In this document: piece after piece, positions 37,490 through 49,935 of the stretch
Layout of the letters: each line of letters starts with the position of its first letter
Position numbering within the stretch: position 1 is the first letter of the stretch
Source of the DNA: Dryococelus australis
Taxonomy: Eukaryota > Arthropoda > Insecta > Phasmatodea > Phasmatidae
DNA: 64,000 bases
Direction of reading: 5' to 3'
Assembly: GCA_029891345.1 (NCBI GenBank)
Contig: CM057006.1
Span: 41,701,056 to 41,765,055, forward strand
Notes under the pieces: model-generated
Seen by the model: the letters and a program-made list of their open reading frames with translations, nothing else
What the model was told of the DNA's origin: nothing
Databases searched by the model: none
Translations under genes and position numbers: made by a program

Positions 37490-39226
37490 AAGTGACTTGT
37501 TGATGATGATCTAATGTTATAAAAATTTGGAAATAAGCTTTGCTTTTTAAAGTGAATTACAAAATTAAATGTGCTTAATGCATGCAAAACTTTAAAGGTG
37601 AAGTAAATAAGCTGAATGGCTTGAGTACATATGTTAGTATATACTATCAAATATTTCGACCAATTGCATTTTCATCCTAGCACCAGCTGTACTGCATAAA
37701 TTTCATTAGTAAATGGTAGGAAATGATTGATTAAAATGTTTAAAGATTGTCAACTAGTTATGTTCTGAAATACTCTCCTTAATACAGTAGACCTTATTTA
37801 TAATTTATGTAGTATTTAAATTATTTATCTCATCTATAATCTCTCAAATGTCACTTAAGTGACATGATATCAGAAGCGATGGTTCATTTTTATATTTGGT
37901 TTAGGCGTACCATTGTGTTGTTGAAAGCTGTAAGTATTTTGCAGTCAATGTTGCTGCTTCCTCCATGGATTATCTACACTAGCCAAGAAAATGGATGTCC
38001 TAAGTAGGAAGTTGTGTTGCAAAGTATGTATGTACTATATGTGTGGTGGTCAAAGTAATGATCAAAACTTAATAGTTCTACGAAATGTTATTGAGGTACT
38101 CTGCATAGGCACTGACATAGTATTGTAAGAGGCAACATGACCTGAATTAGTCAAGTAAAATAATGACGCATTTGATATTTTACTATGGAACGATACTTTC
38201 TAAAATCCGAAATTACCAAATCGCAACCACTTCTGAACAAGTGACTTAATAGCATCCGAACTGAACACTACTACATGTTACAATACTATTGTACTAAATG
38301 GTAACTTTGAACACAGTTTCACTATGTGTGGTATATTTGGGTGTCTCTTTCTTTTTACATAAATACGTACAAATAAAACATTTTAAAAGGAGTGAGGTGA
38401 GCTGTTTACCATAATTTATAAAAACCTGCTAAGTGATAAAGAAGAAAGCAGAATAAAAACCATATCTGTTAGGAATAGAAATTTTGGGAACTATTTATTT
38501 TGTTGCTAATTTAATGATAAAAACTTCAAAAGTAGTAAGTTAATATTTAGGCAACTTATTTTGTTTGCTAGGTTAATCTTAAATATCTTAAAGATATTGC
38601 TGCTTATAGAGCTAATAAAAGCCACAGTGTTAAATTACTAACTGTAGTAGAGCTATTTTAAATTAATCTTTCGCTAATAAAACACAGATAATCTGTGGAG
38701 ATTTTTCTGTCAAAAAATTTTTTTGGTTATGTTCAGTCCCGATTTTTTTTTGCAGAAAAATAAGCTAGGTGACAGCTCCATTCTCAAGAATTTATTAAAT
38801 AAATGCAATCGGTTATGTATCCGACAAAAGTAATTCCGTTTAGCATTCCATTCTCTTACTTATAATTGATTAACGTTTGTCCTTTGTAACTTGCAACATC
38901 TAAGTCTGTGTCCAGTAACATGATTCTGTTACATACAACTGATTGTCCTTGTTTCAAGTGACAATATTTATGCTTTAAACACATTTTTAAGTACGGCATA
39001 GGAATATGAATAAGCAACTGTTATATTAAATTCGGCAAAACAACACGTTTTAATACTACGAGACGACAACTGTACTTAAATCGCGCATGCCGAGCCATGT
39101 AAATTTGAATTTCTCGGGTATTCGTCAGCACAAGCCGCTAGGAGTGCTGTTGTAGCGTGTCTCGCATGTTGACAATTTTAAAACGCCTCAGTTTCCCATA
39201 TTGTCCTTCTACCATATTTGGTTTAA

Positions 39227-40416
39227 TATTAATCCAAAATCGAAATAAATATAATTTTTAACGTACCTGTTCTAGGCATAAATGTGTCTATAAGTTACTT
39301 GCATTTCTTAACAGAGTAATGTAATGATTTTCGCAAAGTGATATCGCAACTTGAAATGTCTTGCTCTAATTCGGCTTCTATATGTGCATTAACATACGTA
39401 GTTATACAGTTTTTTTTACAGTGTAGGAATGTTGGATATGCGTCGTAGGATATAACTGGTGTACAAATAAGTTTTACATTTTTTACATTTCTGACAGAAA
39501 TAGGTTAATTTTACAGTAAAAGGACAAGAAATAATTTTATTTCCTTTGACGATGTATGTAACATGATTGGTTTGCAGTTTACGTCTAAACCCATATTTTC
39601 TTCTTTTGGACCACTGCGTGCCGTTCAGTCACATGTAAAAATCAACACTGCCTTACACGTGCCACTGAGCAGTACACTTGTATGACGTAGCCTGTGTGAC
39701 ACCGAGACTCTAAACTGTGATACACAAGTCCTTATGTTTATACAACGAAACGAAACCTGTCTTGATTTGCCGCTAGTACGAACAGTGCACTTTTATTTTG
39801 GCGTTAAGATTTCGCATAATTTTCTGTCTCAGTCAGTATTTCTGTATGCACGAGGGTAGGAGGGGGGGGGGTGCGTGTTTATGTGAACGTATATGCTTTC
39901 GGGGCTGTGATTTCTTTGTAAAATCAATGCTCAGTTAATCGCAAACTAGGTACAACTAGGCGTTTCTTCTGCGTCAGCACAAAGGTTTTCAACATCTCAA
40001 AATCAAACAACATAGGATTATGGTGCCTTATTAACTATCGTCAAAGCTTTAATAAACTTAAAAGCGCGAGGAGTGTGACCTGGGGCACATCAATAACTGT
40101 ATGTAGTCAAGTCGAAGTGACTGCTAAATTTAAATGTGAATGCGTGCATTACGTTACGTCGGCTGAGATGCATATTATAAGTTTAAAATTAAATAATCCG
40201 CCTCAGAGCCTGTCACAATACAGCATTATAACTGGCCGAGTACAGAACAGACTGTGTCGTATTGAAAGAATATTCAAATGTACCTGCTGATGCCAGAAAC
40301 CTATCGCCCGAGGCTGGTTCTAGTACTTTATTTCATCTATGGCCCGCTGCGTGTGGCAGTGGACACCCGAAAACGAGCTGGCAACGCTGTTCGAAAACAT
40401 CACGAGCACAGTTCTT
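39227..40416. other. Unassigned stretch between two TIR elements
   Basis: The stretch contains a 10-G run at 39862-39871. The open frames near 40075-40536 have no identifiable domain, and the last of them enter the next TIR element. Confidence 0.4.
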
Positions 40417-42135
40417 GTAATGTCCATTCCCCATTGGAAGCAACTTTCTCGGAGCCCTGCTAAATGTCTACTTGCAGGCCCGTCTCGTATCCTTCCGCCA
40501 AATGTAAACAATCATTGCCATGTGACTTGCATGTAGAATCGGTCAAAATCAATGTTTGCATGCCATTGTGTGTGTACATGTGTTCGTATACTTTCGCTAC
40601 GCCTAATAATATACGTTGAAATGTGACTTCTACACCTGTCAACTGTGTTGTTTACTGTTTACAGCTTTTCAAAGAATTCTTAGGTCTATTTCAAAAACCA
40701 TTTCGTACGAATATTCAGAGTTTAGACCTATAACATTATTTAGGTCAGCTTTATGACGTTTTAAAAATGCCTGAATTATCGATAGTTCTTACGGTTACGT
40801 TACATTAACATATTTGTTTTCCACGACATAGCACATTACACGTAATGCACGTTAATATTTTGCCGCGACTGTGTTTAACACTGTTACAATTACGGAGTAA
40901 TGAACTGTAGTATTTAACTTTTTGTTATTGATATGTGTTAGGTTTTTTTTTTTTGAAGGGCGGCCTCAGTTCGAGTAACGAAGGAATAGACAGTCCAACG
41001 AAAAAGCGACATTAAAATCAAGCACGCAACTCGTGTCGCTCATTTGTTTGCTACAGAAACTTAAATTATAGCGGTGAATAAGCCCACGGTAACTTTTATT
41101 CCACTCATATTTCTATGTATTGCTACTTACTGTGTATTAGGTTTATTGAAATTTATTGGAGCCGGGCTTGGTTATTTTGTTGGGATTGGTGGTAAATTAC
41201 ACTACACGACTGTGTTTCAAACACCCAGGGCAAAGGTACAACGTTGTGATAAATAAACATCCGTGGATGTAAATAAATAACTTCGTCATAAAAACAGTTC
41301 ACATTAACAACGTATAAGTAGTTCACATTAAATATTTGAGATCACGCACAGATCCAGCATAACTATTACCAAAGAGCCACGCCACGCTATTTCACACGCA
41401 GCGGTTAACGAAACACACCGTAATAGTATATTTATTACTGCCGCGGAAATACACATCTATCACAACGTCGTAAATTGCTTAGGTAGGTCTAAAAAAACAC
41501 GTCTACAAACGTGATGATGGTAATTTGAAGTATTTTTCGGAGTAAGTATAATTTACACTTCGTTCGGTAAAACAGCAACACGCCATGCCATGACTCGCCA
41601 CGTCTGCCAACTTCACTTTGTTTCTGCCCCGCCATCATATCTAAATATATTAAGATAAGTATTCAAACATATATATATATATATATAATCTGCAGACAAT
41701 TGCTTCAAAGTGTCTCTCGCTCAATAAAACAACACCCGTTTCATTACGGCCTACTCACGATATTTTCCGCTGTTATTTTAAACTGAAAAAATGAGACATG
41801 TTGCCATCGGAGCTACATAAATATTTAAATAGGCACCGTTTAATTTATAAATAGTGTACTAAAAAACTAGATTAAAATAATATTTTAACTGTGAACTATT
41901 TCTCACTGGTGGTTGCCAACACGTCGCTGCTCTCGTTGTTAATTAATATTTAAAAAGATATAAATATTACAAGTTATAGAAGTTTAAGGTAAAGTTTCAT
42001 TTATTCAATAATGCAGTACTCTAAAGTTAACCACAGTGTTATATATTTGTGGAAAACCAGGTTGACATCTTATGCCTAGAGTGGTTTTCCAAAGATTGAT
42101 GTTCATAAGTCGCTTCCAATCGGGAACGGACTATA
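40417..42135 (+). mobile_element. 1.9-kb TIR element, copy B (about 1.7 kb)
   Basis: The left end is TGTCCATTCCCCATTGGAAG (first bases degraded) and the right end is TCCAATCGGGAACGGACTAT. It aligns by eye with copy A through the whole body, including CGAATATTCAGAGTTTAG, TTATCGATAGTTCTTACGG and AAAAACTAGATTAAAATAAT. It lacks about 200 bp relative to copy A and carries a short TA microsatellite at 41668-41687. The hydrophobic segment PLIFLCIATYCVLGLLKFIG lies in an open frame at 41074-41256. No transposase motif was seen. Confidence 0.85.
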
Positions 42136-43216
42136 GTTCCGTTGTGTCGTGCAGAGCGCAGCAGTAAACAGAACTCTCTTTACGGCAAACGATATGAAAG
42201 CCGCGTGCTACATAGATGGCGTAGTGTTTAATTGCACATCTAAGAGTTCGTTAACGGCCACACAAATAAATAATTTGTCAGCTGTTATGTTTTCGAGAAC
42301 CAGGTAGAATGCCACAACGAGGTTAATTTCTAACTTTACAAAAATTAACACACGAAAAAACTCATTTGAATAATGTAGTCTTTGGCAGATTGAAAGCTGC
42401 CACATACAGAGATTATTGAAATTATTTGTGTGTCTATTACAACTTCCTACAAGTAAAACATTTATGTCTTGGCAGAGTTTATCTCTCATATGAACCTATG
42501 ACATTTTTTTTCGTTAAAGAATAAACAGCGGTGGTGTTTATATAGCGTTTTATAAAGAAACTATAAAGCATTTAATTTTCTTCAATATTCAAAAATTTTA
42601 TTGTTTATAATTTCTTAAATTATTTTTGCATGAAATACTTTACTTTGACCGTGCCTGTAATATTATAAATATAAATTCGCTTAACTAGACATTGGCACAT
42701 ATCTAAACACTCCCCCTTAAAATAAAATTGTTTCAAATACGTACGTTTAGTGAGTGTGTAGTATTGCACATTGACCCCCGTATAATGGAACTAATTTCCG
42801 ACTGGAATATTCGGACTCGGTAGTAAACAGCTATTAAAACGAAGTTCGCGGGTTATAAACGAGAAGATCCGGTCGTCAGAGATTATAATCCTTCCGAGCT
42901 CGTCTTTTGCCGTATAGTTTTCCTTTATCCAGAATAAACCACCATTCCAAGTACATCACTAGTAGTACAGAAAAAGTGAAAAATTCTACTGAGCATTGAG
43001 GTAGCTGTTTGCTTTTCGTCGTCATTGGGATCATTGATTTCCATTGCGAGTTGAGTGATCTCATTTTGGAAGCGGTGGGGAGTTTCTTCTTTAAGACCTC
43101 TTCTTGGTGTAAATATGCCGTGACAGTGGGATAATTCCTTGTGTTTCCTGCCAGAACTAGTCAAGTGACTGTGGAAAAGTCCATCGCACATCAGGAATAA
43201 AGTATCGGATTTGTGT

Positions 43217-43247
<31 letters not shown>

Positions 43248-43256
43248 AATAATAAT
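42136..43256. other. Unassigned AT-rich stretch
   Basis: No transposon or host exon was recognised. It ends in (TA)12 at 43217-43240 followed by an ATA/AAT array to 43258. The open frames at 42208-42489 and 42876-43191 (both minus) show no domain. Confidence 0.4.
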
Positions 43257-43672
43257 AAAGTGAACACTGTTGAAATCAATTGTAGACACAAGTCACTGCT
43301 CCTACCCACATACATTTTAACGGACGCACTGAGTGCCACGGTCACAGACTAAAGTTGGTAACGAAAAGAGAGAAAGTAGTTCCATGGATCAACGTCGAAT
43401 TAAAAGTGGTTTGGTAAACATTTGTAATAACTTAATTTATTTACTTCGCTGGTTTTTTTTTTTTTTTTTAATCCGAATGTAAGAATGATCAGATTTGTAA
43501 AATATTTACTTTCCGGATAATTTTACAGTTTTACTTGACCGACGCTAGAATGAAGTGATGAGGCCCATGGCAGTGCGAATTTCACATATGGCGGAAGAAT
43601 ACGCAACGTGCATACAAGTAGATCTTAAGCAGGGCTTCGAAAAGTGCTCATTTTACCGTGAACAGCCGATAT
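43257..43672 (+). mobile_element. MITE family T2, copy a (left end lost in microsatellite)
   Basis: The copy begins AAGTGAACACTGTTGAAAT directly after the TA/ATA array and ends AAGTGCTCATTTTACCGTG then AACAGCC. The interior matches the copy at 51344-51754 (for example ACAGTTTTACTTGACCGAC and GTGATGAGGCC). It shares TIRs with family T1 but has a different interior. Confidence 0.75.
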
Positions 43673-43983
43673 ATGTATCATTCAAGCTGTTCGTCAGTCA
43701 AAGTGGTTTAACTAGGAGCAGTGGGAAATGTGGACCTGTTTTCTTGTAGCCAATATCTCAGCTATGTGAGGATTTTAAAATTAAACCGTTGGTGTCAGAA
43801 ATGTTCACTGTTTGCTATTTGTACGAAAAACCGTCCAACGTGTACACCTCACTTGTAATGACGCTTTCCTGGCATTAAATTTTTTAGATCACATTGTTTT
43901 TGCATTGCGGTATATCAAACACACAAATTTAGTGTTTGTGGAACATACAAATAAAATATACGGAAATATCTACTGAATATTTA

Positions 43984-44349
43984 GCCCGTATCCGAAGTGG
44001 TAGAATTTGTTGACAAAATGATCACGTGACCCGATTTCGTCCACAAAAATGGTGACGTATTTGGTATTTCGTATTTTTGTATCAAGCGGATGTTAGTAAA
44101 AATACAAGATGATAAAATCAGCACCATGTCGAATTTGACATTCAAAAGACATAAAACGTTTCTTAATACAAATAACTGTTCATAAAATACACTACGCGTG
44201 TTTTAAAAAGCAAGTAAGTATTGCGCTTTGTTTATATATTTCGCAACAAAATTTTTTTTAAAGTCGTTTGTGACTGTCGACAACGTCCATATTGAAACTT
44301 AGGAAATGACACATTACAGAATAACGAATTTGTCATTTCCGACACAGCC
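43984..44349 (+). mobile_element. Harbinger-like MITE family H, copy H2 (internally deleted)
   Basis: The 366-bp copy starts GCCCGTATCCGAAGTGG and ends CATTTCCGACACAGCC. It is flanked by TTA on both sides (43981-43983, 44350-44352). The interior matches H1 but lacks its central portion. The 3-bp TNA duplication agrees with that of H1. Confidence 0.85.
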
Positions 44350-44352
44350 TTA

Positions 44353-46316
44353 GCAAGGGTGATTGAAAAGTAATCTCATAACTCGGTTTAAGGAATGCCC
44401 GGCAAAATTTATTTTACAAAAATAAAAATAATAGAATGCTACAAATAAAAAAATACGCAAAAATTATCTTACTTCAGGCAATTTTTAAAAATTGCGGTAA
44501 CTGGTGATATGATTAAAAATACTATTTGTAGTAACTGGCCGTATCTTATTTCAGTGTGAATTATCTCATTTTGGTTAGTGAGTTAGTTTCTATTATTTTT
44601 ACGTCCCAAAAAGACAAAAAAATTGTGATTTTGAAATGCCATTATGCAAAAAAATATGCAGTCTATTTTTTTTGTTAATGCGAGTAAATAGTATAGCTAC
44701 GTTTAAGTAATTTCTACAAGTTGAAGATTCGTAAAATTATCTTTTTTATGTATTTTTTTGCTGACCAGCACCCTTAAACTGTGTTGTGCTTACCCTACTT
44801 AACTGATTTAAATTTATATTTTATTTAAACGAAAGGAATATGTGATATTCTGATTGGGCTCTCGCTTAACGTACTTAGTGAAATTTGGCAATCAAGAGCA
44901 TAACAGTATTTTGTAGAGGGAAGGAATATAATCTTTCATGGGTAATTTATTTTCAAATGCTTCTGATTTTGAGACAGCAAGTGGAATTGTATCCAGAAAT
45001 TTCAATTGCGAATCAGTGTAGTGCGGGACCGACTTAATTGACGAGTGCAAACGGAACTTAACTTCCGTGTGTATATATAGAATTTTTTTTTGTCAAAATC
45101 ATTCCAAGTTGATTTTTTTAAGCCGGCTTTAGCGAGTGTCTTATACCGACCTGGTGATGCCCGAGGAGTTACATTTCTACATGTCCACGTGTCGCGGTGG
45201 TGGTTGGCCGTCGTCTGCCCTCGTCTCGCTGGCCTGCAACTGTCTTTGCGAGGCCTCGAATCTCGTGAGCACTAAGGACGACTTTTGCCCACTCACCGTA
45301 CGCCTTGTCGCCTCTACGCGCAAGGCTCTCGACGCGTGCAGTCTTTCCGCCAGCGAAATACCTGATCCTATATTTTTTGTAGCCGCTACTAAAGATAAAA
45401 ATATGTTTTGTGTCCGGAGACAAACACTGAAGTTTCTCTATAGAACATTTAGCACCTTCTTTAGGGTGGCTAGCGTCAGGTAAAACCTGGAAAAGTTAGG
45501 GAAAAAATTGGGAAATTTGTGTGAAGTTAGGGAATTTAGACTAGACAGTAAAAAATGTATTTAATAAGAAAATAAATATTAGATTTTAGCACTTATGCTA
45601 CGTGCCATCTTATTAATTGCAGTGCACTGTTTCTTAGTTCACACTTCGTTCATAGGAAGATTCCTGAGCCGGGGAACAGTTTCGTTGTATCTTTAATTGT
45701 AACTATTATTACACATATTTTCCTGGCTGATTTTTTTTATTTCACTAAAATAATTATTCAAAAACTTTTAGTGGCTTTCATTGAATTGGTACATGGATTG
45801 TCTCTTGTCTTTGTATTGTGACATTTTTTGGGTTTCGAGGATGCTAGTATCCCCTCTGTGTCACCTTTTTCCATTTGCCGTCTTTCGACCTATATAATTT
45901 TTCTTTTTAGTTGTTATTACAAATATTTGTTACTGCATAGGAAAGAATCCTTAAATGGAAGTAATGGCATTGTTAATTGTTACCAATAAAAAAAATTTGT
46001 AATTTATTTTAGTAAAAACATAAAAATATTTGTAATATTTGTCACATAAGTTTATCAGGGAAACATAACATGATACCTGGAAATGTTGGGGAATTTGCTA
46101 TACAGGTACTGGTATCCACCCTGTAGTGATTTTCACGCGCACAAAAACTAATTTTGGACTGAAAAAATGAGAACTTGAAAGTGGACGTTCGGGGGGGGGG
46201 GGGGGAAACTTTTTCTTAAATGCTTTTCGTGTCCACACGCCACTACAAAATATCCATAAGTTTTCGAATCACGTGTTTTCTGCTAAACCTCCGCAGCTTA
46301 GTTTATTCGCCAGCAG
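44353..46316. other. Unassigned stretch with a GC-rich open island
   Basis: Mostly AT-rich. A GC-rich island at 45110-45480 holds a 115-codon plus-strand frame (45136-45483) and an 84-codon minus-strand frame (45169-45423). Neither gives a recognisable protein, and both being open suggests composition rather than coding. A 15-G run lies at 46191-46205. Confidence 0.4.
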
Positions 46317-46580
46317 GGGCCGCGGTGGTGTTAGTGGTCGTCGGACTACTCGCCCGCCACCGAGGCGAACCGGGTTCGATTCCCGGTGGTGTCGCTCCCG
46401 GATTTTCGCACGTTGGAATACTGTCGGACGATGCTACTGGTCGGCCGGTTTTCTCGGGGTTTTCCCGTCCCCCACCTTGTATTCCTGTGTTGCTCCATGC
46501 TCACCTCGATTCGCCCTCAGCGGCTCTCAATACCTTGAGGTTAAGAACCGCCCAAATATCTTCACTCCAGTCTCCCATTT
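46317..46580 (+). mobile_element. tRNA-derived SINE, family S, copy S1
   Basis: The head carries an A-box-like TGGTGTTAGTGG (46326-46337) and a perfect B box GGTTCGATTCC (46373-46383), spaced as in a tRNA gene. The body continues with GGATTTTCGCACG, ACGATGCTACTGGTCGGC and TTTTCTCGGGGTT, and later GGCTCTCAATACCTTGAGG. The body recurs at 58793-58982 and, without the tRNA head, at 56287-56480. The head lacks a full tRNA fold, so this is a SINE and not a tRNA gene. The 3' border is approximate. Confidence 0.8.
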
Positions 46581-47089
46581 CGCTTCACGCGCCGCCGCCG
46601 ATCTCTCGTACGCCCCCGGAGGCCGTGCTGTCACGAGACCAGAAACCGAAGATCCTATAACTCGAATGGTGGGTTGCATGCAGCCCGACAGACTCGGGTC
46701 AGTTCATTGAACCGGCGGCGGGCTGCAGTGTATACGATTCAGCTGGGCTCCGGACCCGTGTTTATAGCTGGTTAACCATTGTTGCTACCTTAATAAATTT
46801 ACTTGTATGTGTTATCGGCGGGGGAGTGAAGCTCCCCCAGTCGCCCGAATGGCGTGTCGTAGTGTATGTAGAGCATTGCTCGCAAGTGGCTAGTCAAACT
46901 CGCGTGTAGTATGCCGGTGAGTCCCTACAGCACGAGTGGCTGCTCGACTACCTTGCTTGGGACCTTCATGCGCCAGCCAGACGGAGTCCTTAAGAACTCC
47001 TAACTCTCTCCCTTCTTCTCCCTCCCGTTCTCTCTTGCCCACTTACAATCCCTCTCAGAGTTCGCGCGCGTCTCCCCCCCCCCTCCCCT

Positions 47090-47120
<31 letters not shown>

Positions 47121-48839
47121 AGGAGCCCTCTAATCCTCCGACAATGTTTTTTATTGACTGAACGTTGTAAACCAGCAGAGAAAATAACGGAAGTCGTTGC
47201 CGACGAATAAATAACGTAATAAGCGGAGAGTGGAGAGAGAAAAGAAACTTTAACGGTGGTGCTAACGCGCGCACATCTCTTAGGAATTAGAGGGGAAAGA
47301 TTAAGAAAGTCTGTAGGTACTAAGTGGCACTGTGTTCCTTTGTAAGGGCGGGGAAAATAATGGCTGAGGTGTGTTGGTAATTAAGTTCAGCCATTCAGAA
47401 TGCAATTACTGATTGTAGAAAAAAGTTGGTTCACAGCATTAAATATTTAATCCTCGCAGTGACTTGTGCGTGGAGCGTTTTCGTATTGCGCAATAAGTTT
47501 TCCGTACGTGTAAGGTGTTGTTGATGGCGGTAAGGTACTCATATAAAGTTTATTTACTTTATTCTCTATCGCAGAGTACTGAAGAGTGATATACTGCCTT
47601 ACGTGTTTCAAGTACCTGTGTCTGTAGGGACTTTAAAATGCAGTCAGTGTAGTGGAACTTGGTTCCAGTGCCATCCCTTAATTTTGCAATTTGAGTGTTT
47701 GAAATATAGACCACCGATTCTGTATATTGTCTACATAAAAAACCGTTTGTGCCAGCTTGGCGACAGGCTTGCTTAACCGCGACAAGTTCAAAATTGTGAT
47801 AGACTCGAATATCCGTTTGTTTGAATATTTCCATAACGTTACTAGGAAAAAAAAAAGAAAAAAAAAAAACACACACACACACCTCTCCTTTGACTGAGTT
47901 GGGAGGAATCCTGGTTTCGAATCGCTGACTCTCAGAGGTGGAACGTCTCAACCAACTTTTAAAAAATGAATTTACTTCTAAGATAGTCAGGAGAGGTCCG
48001 TGTACACCACACTTTGTCCAAGAAGGTAGGTTTCGGAACCATACAACACAAATGTATTGCTTCATCTTCGCTTAGACGCCTCCCCCCCCCCCCCCCCTCG
48101 CAATAGTAATAGTGTTTTCAAACTTATTACTTAAATTATTTGTCTTGTCACATTTAATAAGTGCCGGTTCCTTCAGAACTAATTACGGTGTTAAAATTAC
48201 CAAATACCAAAATTCCAAAAATTCCTAAAAACTTTTCCAAAATAAACCTGATTGAAATATAGTTGTAAAACGAAATTTGTAACGGGATTTTATTTTTAGA
48301 AGATTTGTAACATGGCGTTTGCTCTTGTTACTATGTCCATCTTCCCGTTTGAACGCCTTGTTGCGACATGAGTATGTAACCTAGTGTAACTTCTTTATGT
48401 GTGGTGTAAACAAATGGATCATAACCAGGGAGCATCGAAGAAGAGTTGGCACTCCCAGGTTAGACATAGAGTCTTATTTGCTGGCGAGAATTGGGGACAC
48501 TAACGATTATTTGTTGCCAACTTCACAGCATGAATTCTTAACCAAACTTGTATTTATAACATGTGGAATTAAAGAGAACGGTGTGTAAGAAAACGTTATG
48601 TGCTCACATTCGAGTATATTACATTATTAATTATATTTCTAAGAGCACCTGCACAGTGGGAAAATGCACACCTAACCGAGAGTCAACATCCGCACTTGCT
48701 CTTTCCTATTTCCGGAGTTCAGCGGAAGTCTGATACTGGCGGTGATAACACCAGGACGATACCTTAAACCAGGTCTATTCAGGTACCAGTTCGCCAGACT
48801 TGTTGGACTAGCCCGTGGACAAAATATTTTACAAGAAAC
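46581..48839. other. Unassigned stretch, GC-richer at first, with simple repeats
   Basis: The stretch contains a (TC)14 array at 47093-47120, an A-rich then (CA)n tract near 47848-47881 and a 16-C run at 48082-48097. The open frames (46936-47133, 47559-48065 minus, 48397-48588) are low-complexity or unrecognised. Confidence 0.4.
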
Positions 48840-49069
48840 TATAGGCTATTCACGGTAAAAGGAGCACTTGTGAAGGCCCTCTCATTTGGAATAACAGCCA
48901 ATAAATATATTTTTTTTTAGCCGTAGATGTTGACTTCCGAGTGCGGTGGAATATACACACTGTGTTTATTACTTAAATGGTAATATTAATTTTGAAAGGT
49001 GTTATAAAAATGACTGAAAGGGAAAAAACTAGGACCTCAAGAGTGCTCACTTTATCGTGAACAGCTATT
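48840..49069 (+). mobile_element. MITE family T1, copy c
   Basis: The copy starts TATAGGCTATTCACGGTAAA and ends GTGCTCACTTTATCGTGAAC then AGCTATTG. The interior contains GGCCCTCTCATTTGGAATAA and CAATAAATATATTTT as in the other T1 copies. Noncoding. Confidence 0.85.
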
Positions 49070-49379
49070 GTATTTTTGATATGTACTTCTGAATACTATT
49101 ACCTGATACTTAATGCCGGCAATAACTATTCCTGCAGTAAACATGTAATACAATTATTTAACACCTTCGCGCAAATGCATCGAATGATGATTAAGACTCT
49201 GATTCAGAGTAATTACTAACAATGTACGAGTGTAGAAAATTTACATTTTCAGAGTTGTTTAAATATGTTTATGCTTGATTTTCATTGTGTATTATTTGCT
49301 GGTTGTAAAAAGTCAAGAACATATTTATGTTTTATCAACGAGTTTCTGCCTTTTTGCAAGCAGGAAATAACACTCAGTG

Positions 49380-49590
49380 AAAATTATACGTAAAAGTATG
49401 AAACAGTAAATTGTAAACTTTCTATGAACTTATATTTTTAATAATACCTACGAAATTGAAATATGGCATGAAAACGCAGAATTTATGCAAAAGTATTAAA
49501 CAGTAAAGTGTAAATTTTCTATAAACTTATGTTTCTAATAATACCCCTGAAACTTTAATTATGACACGAAAATACAGAATTTCTGCATAA
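49380..49590 (+). repeat. Two-copy tandem duplication, unit about 96 bp
   Basis: AAAAGTATGAAACAGTAAA at 49393 recurs as AAAAGTATTAAACAGTAAA at 49489. Both units continue through TATGAACTTAT/TATAAACTTAT, TAATAATACC and a GACACGAAAA-like tail. Confidence 0.8.
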
Positions 49591-49935
49591 TACGTGAAGC
49601 CGAGCCTTTAAGTGAGGCACGGGTGTGCATTGTTTGCAGGGCAGTCCCACGGCGGTAATCGTGATGGGGCCTCCCGCATCAATTACAAGCGCACGACCCG
49701 TGAAGTAATTTCGCGACGTGATCGCGCGAATCGCCTCGCGGATGGCGGGCGATGGTGACGATCGGCGCGATACATCGGACGACGCGCCGGAAAACGATCA
49801 CGTATCGCCGTGCGCCCCCCCCCCCCCTCCACCCCCACACCACCCTCCTCCTCTTAATCCCGGGAGCCGGCGATGGCGAGTCGTCCGCTAACGATATGGC
49901 ATTACTCTTGCGTGAGACGTGTTCCACTGCGCGAA

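Larger units (their letters stand above)
34798..39226 (+). mobile_element. 4.4-kb DNA transposon with about 95-bp TIRs and a THAP-domain ORF
   Basis: The left end reads ATCAAATATAGTA, then GGACAAT...GAGAAA, then CGCGAGACAC and CTCCTAGCGG (to about 34895). The reverse complement of the right end reads ACCAAATATGGTA, then GGACAATATGGGAAA, GCGAGACACGC and CTCCTAGCGG (to about 39125). TTAA borders both ends (34798-34801 and 39223-39226); because TTAA is its own complement, it may be a duplicated target site or the tip of the TIR. Just inside the left TIR, a spliced THAP-domain ORF starts at 34980. THAP domains are the DNA-binding part of P-element-type transposases, so a P-like element is the leading guess, but no transposase core was recognised and no 8-bp duplication is visible. 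A foldback sequence sits inside. Confidence 0.75.

Noticed and set aside
46326..46390. Functional tRNA gene
   Set aside because: A and B boxes are present, but the sequence does not give a complete cloverleaf and continues into a repeated SINE body.
46220..46710. Two overlapping plus-strand frames of about 145 codons
   Set aside because: They cover the GC-rich tRNA-derived SINE and its flank; neither shows a protein domain.
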